Shown piece by piece: positions 6,679-11,907 of a DNA stretch of 11,907 nt (positions within the stretch are counted from its first letter, which is position 1; each line of letters begins with the position of its first letter). The notes beneath the pieces were generated by a model, which saw only the letters and a program-made list of their open reading frames with translations, did no database searches and was not told where the DNA came from. This DNA comes from an uncultured Bacilli bacterium (GTDB taxonomy: Bacteria; Bacillota_I; Bacilli_A; RF39; UBA660): contig CANPXQ010000017.1 in the NCBI GenBank assembly GCA_947586295.1, forward strand, positions 1-11,907, given 5' to 3'. The translations under genes and the position numbers were made by a program.

Positions 6679-7559
6679 CACTTAATGATTTTTTGTTCTA
6701 ATTCTAAATCAATATTATATTTTTTCTTTACTTCTTTTTTTATTAAATTTATTAATTCTATTATATCACTACTTTTAGCATTATTTTCATTAATTATAAA
6801 ATTAGCGTGTTTATTACTTACTATGGCACCCCCTACTTTCTTATTTTTTAAATTAGCTTCTTCAATTAATTTTCCTGCAGACAAACCAACGGGATTACAA
6901 AAAACTGAACCAGCATTATAACTATCTAAAGGTTGGGTTTTTAATCTATAGGCATAATTATTTTTAATTTCTTCTAAAGCTTTTTGACGATCTCCCAATT
7001 CGATATATAAACGGGCTTTTAAAATAATTATATCTCTATTTTTAAATTCGGTATACCGGTAATTATAAGAAATATCTTTTTTTTCTAAAGTGACGATCTT
7101 TTCTTGTTCATCTATGATCGTTACATCTTTAACATAATCAAATATTTCTTTTTTAAAACAACCAGCATTACCCCAAATGGCTCCTCCTAAAGAACCAGGA
7201 ATGCCATATAAAAAAGCTAAATTAGTATAATCTTTGTTAATTAAAGTATTTACTAATTTAGTTAAATTAACACCAGCACCCACCGTAATTAAATTATCTT
7301 TAATAGTAATATCAGCTATTTTTTTTAAACTTATAATTACCCCTTGGAAAAATTCATCTGGCAATATTACATTAGAACCTTCTCCTAAAACGACATAAGT
7401 AATAGCTTCTTTTTTTAAAAATTTAATTAAAGAAGGTATTTTAGAAATATCCGTTACTTGTAAAAAATATTTACATTGCGTTTTAATGTGATAGGTATTA
7501 TGTTTAGTTAAATCATAATTTTCAGATACTAAACCACATTCTTTTAATTTTTCCATCAT
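6675..7559 (-). CDS. murB: UDP-N-acetylenolpyruvoylglucosamine reductase MurB
   Basis: MurB is a cytoplasmic flavoenzyme that reduces UDP-GlcNAc-enolpyruvate to UDP-MurNAc with NADPH, the second committed step of peptidoglycan precursor synthesis. The 294 residues are normal for the shorter type II form. FAD-binding motifs are VLGEGSNVILPD (58-69) and LYGIPGSLGGAIWGNAG (118-133). Arg168 in YNYRYTEF and Ser218 in YNAGSVFCNP correspond to active-site positions. A C-terminal Glu in LELEQKIIKW matches the LExE-type end. The ATG at 7559 follows AAAGGA and overlaps the murG stop as ATGA. The TGA stop is in the same frame as divIB. Confidence 0.95.
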   Translation of the reverse strand: MMEKLKECGLVSENYDLTKHNTYHIKTQCKYFLQVTDISKIPSLIKFLKKEAITYVVLGEGSNVILPDEFFQGVIISLKKIADITIKDNLITVGAGVNLTKLVNTLINKDYTNLAFLYGIPGSLGGAIWGNAGCFKKEIFDYVKDVTIIDEQEKIVTLEKKDISYNYRYTEFKNRDIIILKARLYIELGDRQKALEEIKNNYAYRLKTQPLDSYNAGSVFCNPVGLSAGKLIEEANLKNKKVGGAIVSNKHANFIINENNAKSSDIIELINLIKKEVKKKYNIDLELEQKIIKW

Positions 7560-8638
7560 TTTAATTGTTCCTTTATTTCTTCATAAATTATATTACTAGC
7601 TTCTTTAGTCGCTATTTTCTTTAAATTTAAAACCATTTGTTCATATTTTAAGGGATTGTTTATTAATTCATTAATTGTAATATCAATAATATCGGCTTTA
7701 AGATTCTTTTCTTCAATTAATTCCGCAACTTTTAAATTTAGTAAATCTAAAGCATTATAATATTGATGATTATTAGCTACATACGGACTAGGAATTAAAA
7801 TACTTGGAATATTTAAAGCAATAATTTCACTAATAGTTGAAGCTCCCGCTCGCGTAATTATTAAATAAGCATCTTTTAAATAACTATTTAAATTATCTAT
7901 AAAAGGAACAACTTTAACATTTTTAGGAAAATTACAACCTTTAATAAAATCTTCATAATAATTTTTACCAGTTATAAATAATATTTCATAATCTTTATTA
8001 CCACTCGTTAATAAAAAGGGTTTTAACTTTTCATTAAAAGTACGACTACCTAAAGAACCTGCCACAAATACCAACAGTTTTTTATCTTTGGTAAAACCTA
8101 AAGTCTCTTTACTAATTCTCGAAACATTTAAAGCTCCATCTCCACAAGGATTCCCAGAATAAACTATTTTTTTAGCGTGGTTAAAATACTTCTTGGTACT
8201 TTCAAAAGAAACAAAAACAGTATCGACAATTTTACTTAACCAAATATTGGCTTTACCAGGAATACTATTTTGTTCATGCAAAAAGCATTTTATTTTCATC
8301 TTCCTCGCGGCTTTTATCACCGGATAAGTAATATAACCACCTAAACCAATAACGAGATCAGGTTCAAAATCGGCCATTATCTTTTTACATTTTTTATATG
8401 CTTTATTAATTAAATTAATATTTTTTACATTTTGAAATATTTTTGTTTTACTAAACCCGTAAATTTCCATTGCTTCGTACTTATAACCTAATTTAGGTAC
8501 AATATCTTTTTCCATTCGATTATGTGTACCGATATATATAATTTGTAAATCTTTTTCTTTTTCTTGAAATTTTTTTATAAGGGCTAAAGCGGGATAAATA
8601 TGACCCCCTGTACCTCCAGCCGAAACAATAATTTTCAA
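7556..8638 (-). CDS. murG: UDP-GlcNAc:lipid I N-acetylglucosaminyltransferase MurG
   Basis: MurG is a GT28 glycosyltransferase on the inner face of the membrane that turns lipid I into lipid II. The start chosen is TTG at 8638, giving the canonical MKIIVSAGGTGGH. The GTG nine bases upstream (8647) is part of the ribosome binding site AGGTGAT. The product has 360 residues, the usual length. Motifs are GGTGGHIYPA (8-17), GLGGYITYP (98-106), FLHEQNSIPGKAN (119-131), SGNP (161-164), AGSLGSRTFN (193-202, usually GGSLGA), ITRAGASTISE (261-271) and IPSPYVANNHQ (282-292). It is the first gene of the envelope operon and overlaps murB by four bases. Confidence 0.95.
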   Translation of the reverse strand: MKIIVSAGGTGGHIYPALALIKKFQEKEKDLQIIYIGTHNRMEKDIVPKLGYKYEAMEIYGFSKTKIFQNVKNINLINKAYKKCKKIMADFEPDLVIGLGGYITYPVIKAARKMKIKCFLHEQNSIPGKANIWLSKIVDTVFVSFESTKKYFNHAKKIVYSGNPCGDGALNVSRISKETLGFTKDKKLLVFVAGSLGSRTFNEKLKPFLLTSGNKDYEILFITGKNYYEDFIKGCNFPKNVKVVPFIDNLNSYLKDAYLIITRAGASTISEIIALNIPSILIPSPYVANNHQYYNALDLLNLKVAELIEEKNLKADIIDITINELINNPLKYEQMVLNLKKIATKEASNIIYEEIKEQLK

Positions 8639-8656
8639 AATAATCACCTATTAATA

Positions 8657-8685
8657 ATTATACAATAAAACCCTAATTTTTAAAA
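8657..8685 (-). promoter_or_regulatory. Promoter of the murG operon
   Basis: On the minus strand TATAAT at 8662-8657 lies 17 bases after TTTTAA (8685-8680), in the 61-base gap between the GntR gene and murG. Transcription should begin around 8650, leaving a leader of about a dozen bases that is mostly AGGTGAT. The layout from -10 to TTG start closely copies that of recU. Confidence 0.55.
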
Positions 8686-8699
8686 CAATTGATATTATA

Positions 8700-9053
8700 T
8701 TATTGTAACTTTTTTAAGATTTCTTCTTTAGTTAATCCTAAGTTTTCTAATTCCGTAATAGTATCTTTTATTTCCCCAATAAGACTATTAATTTTTGCTT
8801 GACGCGCAAAAGTAATATCTTTAGCAATAAAAGTTCCTTTAGTTGATCTAGAAGTAATAATTTTTTTAGACTCTAATATATCATAAGCTTTTTTAACTGT
8901 ATTAGGATTTATACTTAAAGTTAAAGCAAGTTCTCTTATCGATAAGATATTTTCATCCGGTTTTAAAATACCTAAAGCTACTTGCCTTTCTATAGCTTTA
9001 ACTATTTGTTCATAGATTGGTATTCGCGATGTATAATCAATTATAATATTCAT
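8700..9053 (-). CDS. GntR-family transcriptional regulator, YtrA type
   Basis: This is a short (117-residue) regulator with an N-terminal winged helix-turn-helix (about 8-77) and a short helical dimerisation tail, the architecture of the YtrA subfamily, which lacks a ligand domain. Recognisable family pieces are IPIYEQIVKAIERQVALG (11-28), SIRELALTLSINPNTVKKAY (38-57) and TKGTFIA (71-77). YtrA-type proteins repress the ABC-transporter operon that encodes them, and several respond to cell-wall antibiotics. The gene starts with ATG after AAAGGAG and overlaps the permease gene by 17 bases. It is the last gene of its operon, whereas B. subtilis ytrA is first. The palindrome at 11762-11775 is the likely target (inference). 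Confidence 0.9.
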   Translation of the reverse strand: MNIIIDYTSRIPIYEQIVKAIERQVALGILKPDENILSIRELALTLSINPNTVKKAYDILESKKIITSRSTKGTFIAKDITFARQAKINSLIGEIKDTITELENLGLTKEEILKKLQ

Positions 9054-10869
9054 TATACTCCTTTATAATATTTTTATATCCTTCATCATTTTCAACATTT
9101 TTCTTAAATTCAGCAAATAACTTTTTAAAACCATCAATATCACTAATAAAATAACACCGCGAATAACCAATAATTTTTAAATAATTTTTATTTATTTTAT
9201 CTGTTTGATGTTCTTCTAAATATTCAATAAATTTCGCTTTATTAGCATTTAATATATATCTTATAATCTCATAATTATCTTCTAAAACTTCATTAACGTC
9301 ATTCATAATATATACATAAGAATATTTAGAATCTTCTTTTTTATACTCAGAAATAAAATCTTTATTTAATAATTGCATAGTATATTCTGTTAATGCATCA
9401 TCTTCATTTAAATATAGATTTATTTTTTGATAATCGTGATTAACGTATTTATATAATTCATAATTTACATTATATGCATTACTATTCTCTTGATATTCTT
9501 TTAATAAATTTCGAAAAGCAAGCGTTATAGGGAAACTTTCTTCATAATATAAACTAGCATAATCACTATCACTATAATTAAATGCTAATGGTAGTTTATA
9601 TTCTTGTAAACTTTCTTCGATGCTATAACTTATTGGTATAATAGCACTATATTTTACATTATCATTCGTAATAGTTGCAAGTGTATGCCCATAATTATGA
9701 TAATTACCATTAGAATACTTAATAGCTTCTTGAAATATTTTATTAATTATCTCTTTATCTTTAATATCATATAAATCTGTTTTAATTTCACTTACTTTAT
9801 TAAAGATAATATCTTTATTTGTAAACCTGCTATAACCTGTAAATAAACCTAAAGAAATACCAATTGTTACAATAAACATAAATAATGTTAAACCAATTTT
9901 ATAAATTGAACGTCGAGTTATTAAATCATATAAAATATAATAAATTAAACTTAATACAATTAAAATTAAAGTTATATCTAAAGACTCTTCCGTTAAACTA
10001 ATATAAATTATAAAACATAAAGGTATTAAAGTTAAAGTTTTAACTAAAAAATGGATATAAGTATTTTTAAAACTAGATTCATTATTTTCCATTTTTCTTT
10101 GCATAAAGATAAAATAACTTAAGAATAAATAAATAATACTTATAATAATTGTTAAAATAACATCCTTAGTTTTATAAATACCATTAAATAAGAAACTTAT
10201 TGGTGTTATAAAACTATGATCCGTAATTAAGCGAGTTGCTTGTAAAATATTACCACTACAATTAATAGAACCGTTAGAACATACCAAATAAATTTTATTT
10301 AAATTAAGAAAATATTCATTAATAACTCTTAAAAAAGGAATAAGACATAATATTAAAATAGATACTACTAAACTAGTCCATAAATTACCTGATAAAGAAA
10401 AACCTAAAATATATAGTAAATAAAAGAATATATAACTAATGAAAAAATAAATAAAATAATCTAGTAATAACCCACTTGGCATACTAATACTTGTAAAAAC
10501 CCCAAATATCTTAAAAATAAATACATTAACTAACAATAAAATTAATATTAAAAAACAACCACCAATAAAATTAGTAATATAAATACTTTTTCGATTAATC
10601 GGTTGACTTAAATAAAAATCAACATTCTTTTTCTTAAAAATAAATCCAAATAAAACATAAGCTATTACTAAAGGAATAATAATCATTCCTAAATAAGTTA
10701 ATAAGGAAAGATGGGAAAAAGAAATAATATATTTTTTATTTAAATTGCTTATAAATAAATAAACAATATTCGAAAAAGGTAATAATATTAAGAAAAATAA
10801 TAATATTCCTTTTCCTTGTTTTAAATTTTCTTTTAAAAATTTATAATTAAAGTACTTCATTAAATTCAT
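9037..10869 (-). CDS. ABC transporter permease with large C-terminal extracytoplasmic domain
   Basis: This is the membrane partner of the ATPase encoded just upstream; the substrate is unknown. The 610 residues have about nine hydrophobic segments (about 22-41, 55-77, 100-122, 135-157, 165-183, 236-256, 274-292, 297-316 and 324-345). A Tyr/Asn/Glu-rich region of about 265 residues without membrane segments follows (346-610), probably outside the cell. DFYLSQPINRKSIYITNF (84-101) resembles the cytoplasmic coupling region of ABC-2 exporters. Two cysteines (197 and 204, CSNGSINC) could form a disulfide in an outer loop. The ATG at 10869 follows GGAGG at nine bases; ATG at 10860 behind AAAGGA is an alternative. 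It overlaps the ATPase gene by 23 bases. The role may be antibiotic or peptide export, or stress signalling, by analogy with YtrA-linked transporters. Confidence 0.85.
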   Translation of the reverse strand: MNLMKYFNYKFLKENLKQGKGILLFFLILLPFSNIVYLFISNLNKKYIISFSHLSLLTYLGMIIIPLVIAYVLFGFIFKKKNVDFYLSQPINRKSIYITNFIGGCFLILILLLVNVFIFKIFGVFTSISMPSGLLLDYFIYFFISYIFFYLLYILGFSLSGNLWTSLVVSILILCLIPFLRVINEYFLNLNKIYLVCSNGSINCSGNILQATRLITDHSFITPISFLFNGIYKTKDVILTIIISIIYLFLSYFIFMQRKMENNESSFKNTYIHFLVKTLTLIPLCFIIYISLTEESLDITLILIVLSLIYYILYDLITRRSIYKIGLTLFMFIVTIGISLGLFTGYSRFTNKDIIFNKVSEIKTDLYDIKDKEIINKIFQEAIKYSNGNYHNYGHTLATITNDNVKYSAIIPISYSIEESLQEYKLPLAFNYSDSDYASLYYEESFPITLAFRNLLKEYQENSNAYNVNYELYKYVNHDYQKINLYLNEDDALTEYTMQLLNKDFISEYKKEDSKYSYVYIMNDVNEVLEDNYEIIRYILNANKAKFIEYLEEHQTDKINKNYLKIIGYSRCYFISDIDGFKKLFAEFKKNVENDEGYKNIIKEYNEYYN

Positions 10870-11743
10870 ATCCTTTAGCCTCCAATTGATATATAAACAT
10901 TTCCTCTAAAGTAAGAGGTAAATAATCTAAAATAAGGGGTTTCATTTTTACTAATTTATCTTTACTATCTATAGCATCTTCTAAGATTATTGTAGCTACC
11001 TTACCTACTTTCTTATAAGATAAGACTTTAAAATCTTTAAATTTTTGTTCATCAAAATCTTCTTTTAAAGATATTTGAATTTTAATCATATTAGTTTTTA
11101 AAGTCGCTATATCTCCTTCAAATAAAATATTTCCTTTATATAATAATCCTAAATTATCACAAATATCTTCTAGTTCTCTTAAATTATGACTGGTCATAAT
11201 AATTGTGGTATCTTGTTTTAGCATTTGATCAGCGAGTAATTGTTTAAAATGTTTACGAATAATAGGATCTAGGCCATCAAATGTTTCATCAAAAAACATA
11301 TAATGGGCGTTAGTAGCAATGGCACAAAGTAAAGCACATTGTCGTTTCATTCCTTTCGAGAATGTTTGAATATTAGCATCAATATCTAGTTTTAATTTAT
11401 GAGCTTCTTTGATTACAAAACTAATTTCAAACTTGGGATACATCGCTTGATAAAACTTTGCCATATTATATAAAGAATAACCATTAAAAAAGAATAAATC
11501 ATCTGGTACAAATACCATTTCTTTTTTAATACTTTCATTATCAATAGCATCTACTTTATCAATGATTACTTTTCCTTTATCAGCTTTATAAACACTATTA
11601 ATAATTCTCAGCAAAGTTGATTTTCCGGCTCCATTAGCGCCAACTAAACCGTATATGGCATTATCTGGAATCTTACAGCTTAGATTTTCTAAAACATCTT
11701 TACCCGATCCAAAACTTTTACTTAAATGTTTAAGTTCAATCAT
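10847..11743 (-). CDS. ABC transporter ATP-binding protein (YtrB-like)
   Basis: This cytoplasmic ATPase powers the permease encoded downstream. From ATG at 11743 it has 298 residues beginning MIELKHLSKSFGSG. That start has a strong AAGGAGG (11748-11754); the longer in-frame ATG at 11791 would make the promoter and operator coding and is rejected. Walker A is GANGAGKST (35-43). The signature is TFSKGMKRQ (127-135) in place of LSGGQ. Walker B is YMFFDETFDGLDP (148-160), with Thr where Pro of DEPT is usual, and the switch is His186 in TSHNLRE. The Q-loop position reads VPDDLFF, without the usual Gln. The SKGM signature and missing Gln are typical of YtrB/EcsA-like ABC-2 ATPases. Residues about 220-298 are a C-terminal regulatory extension. 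Confidence 0.92.
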   Translation of the reverse strand: MIELKHLSKSFGSGKDVLENLSCKIPDNAIYGLVGANGAGKSTLLRIINSVYKADKGKVIIDKVDAIDNESIKKEMVFVPDDLFFFNGYSLYNMAKFYQAMYPKFEISFVIKEAHKLKLDIDANIQTFSKGMKRQCALLCAIATNAHYMFFDETFDGLDPIIRKHFKQLLADQMLKQDTTIIMTSHNLRELEDICDNLGLLYKGNILFEGDIATLKTNMIKIQISLKEDFDEQKFKDFKVLSYKKVGKVATIILEDAIDSKDKLVKMKPLILDYLPLTLEEMFIYQLEAKGYEFNEVL

Positions 11744-11752
11744 ATTTCCTCC

Positions 11753-11775
11753 TTGTACTATTTGTACTAGTACAA
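11753..11775. promoter_or_regulatory. Palindromic operator, probable binding site of the GntR/YtrA-type regulator
   Basis: A perfect 14-base palindrome, TTGTACTAGTACAA (11762-11775), is preceded nine bases earlier by a direct repeat of its left half, TTGTACTA (11753-11760). This gives three GTAC-centred half-sites. It lies between the -10 and the ATPase start, covering the expected transcription start, and the extra half-site touches the ribosome binding site. Binding there should block transcription. Assignment to the operon's own GntR gene is inference from the self-regulation common in the YtrA subfamily. Confidence 0.7.
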
Positions 11776-11779
11776 TTAT

Positions 11780-11808
11780 ACTATAACACACTTAAATTAT
11801 GTATGCAA
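11780..11808 (-). promoter_or_regulatory. Main promoter of the ABC transporter-regulator operon
   Basis: On the minus strand TTGCAT (11808-11803) is followed after 17 bases by TATAGT (11785-11780), with TG at 11788-11787 making an extended -10. Another TATAAT at 11780-11775 overlaps the palindrome but has no matching -35. Confidence 0.6.
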
Positions 11809-11817
11809 TAAAAAAAT

Positions 11818-11846
11818 ATAATAATTTTACAATGTAGGTTTGTCAA
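11818..11846 (-). promoter_or_regulatory. Second, upstream minus-strand promoter
   Basis: A consensus -35 TTGACA (11846-11841) lies 17 bases before TATTAT (11823-11818) on the minus strand. The -35 is within the left arm of the inverted repeat 11829-11886. It would read into the ABC operon upstream of the main promoter. Confidence 0.5.
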
Positions 11847-11886
11847 ACATATGTGACAGCGTATATGGTTGGCAAACCTACACTGT
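11829..11886. repeat. Imperfect inverted repeat with mirrored -35-like elements
   Basis: Two arms of 26 bases (11829-11854 and 11861-11886, six bases between) are inverted copies matching at 21 of 26 positions; most differences still allow G-U pairs. The common core is CAAACCTACA. Each arm also contains a smaller palindrome (GTTTG-N-CAAAC on the left, GGTT-N4-AACC on the right). About 40% GC stands out from the roughly 20% flanks. The left arm holds TTGACA reading leftward and the right arm TTGGCA reading rightward, so it looks like a shared control region between divergent genes. A short mobile repeat is the alternative. Confidence 0.6.
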
Positions 11887-11907
11887 GCATTTTATCTTCT
11901 TTGCATA

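Noticed and set aside
6685..6921. 78-residue plus-strand open frame
   Set aside because: It is antisense to the well-supported murB 3' end; its hydrophobic, Phe/Ile-rich peptide is the expected shadow of Lys/Asn-rich coding.
8664..8712. Terminator after the GntR gene
   Set aside because: Only 4-bp imperfect pairing (CAAT/ATTG) is found, with no stable GC stem, so I do not call one.
11744..11791. Longer ABC ATPase start at ATG 11791
   Set aside because: The added 16 residues would cover the operator and -10 region, while ATG 11743 has an ideal AAGGAGG and begins MIELKHLSKSF as ABC ATPases do.
11828..11887. Rho-independent terminator or riboswitch at the right-edge hairpin
   Set aside because: The stem is far longer than a usual terminator and is not directly followed by a T run on either strand. 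It lies upstream of the mapped promoter elements rather than in a leader, and no riboswitch core is recognisable.

Overview
The window comes from a very AT-rich, low-GC Gram-positive bacterium of the Bacillota (Bacilli or relatives). The evidence is strong AGGAGG-type ribosome binding sites, a recU-PBP1 pair, a murG-murB-divIB cluster and a YtrA-type GntR regulator. The cell makes peptidoglycan, so it is not a wall-less mollicute. Every tryptophan codon I checked (PBP1, the slipin, MurB and the permease) is TGG, and TGA ends murG, murB and the permease gene, so I read the window with the standard bacterial code. My best guess is an uncultured, host-associated low-GC Bacilli lineage; this rests on composition and gene order, not on a search.

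Layout. The left edge (1-114, minus strand) holds the first 38 codons of an unrecognised gene. It is divergent from recU, which starts behind a short-leader promoter near 318-345. recU (Holliday junction resolvase) and a class A penicillin-binding protein form an overlapping plus-strand operon that ends at a hairpin terminator (3512-3539). A second hairpin directly beside it (3544-3575) serves the converging minus-strand genes.

From about 8685 leftward runs a minus-strand cell-envelope run: murG, murB, divIB/ftsQ, queH, a small membrane protein, a short NfeD and a paraslipin (QmcA/YbbK type). Coding regions overlap or nearly touch almost throughout, and only a weak internal promoter is visible before nfeD. 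MurG and MurB make peptidoglycan precursors, DivIB is a divisome protein, PBP1 polymerises the wall and the NfeD/slipin pair is a membrane scaffold. QueH (queuosine synthesis) is the functional outsider.

The right third is a three-gene minus-strand operon: ABC ATPase, large ABC permease, then a GntR/YtrA-type repressor as the last gene. Its promoter carries a perfect 14-bp palindrome, the best candidate operator. Beyond it, at the right edge, is a 26-bp imperfect inverted repeat whose two arms each carry a -35-like element facing outward.

The main anomalies are as follows. divIB has no canonical start that includes its membrane anchor: it sits in the same frame as murB, separated only by one TGA, and a one-base change in an A6 tract would restore a GTG start overlapping the murB stop. 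The ABC operon has its palindromic operator with an extra half-site, plus the symmetric divergent promoter element upstream. recU and murG share the same promoter-leader-TTG start arrangement. I did not find a wholly new defence or mobile system.
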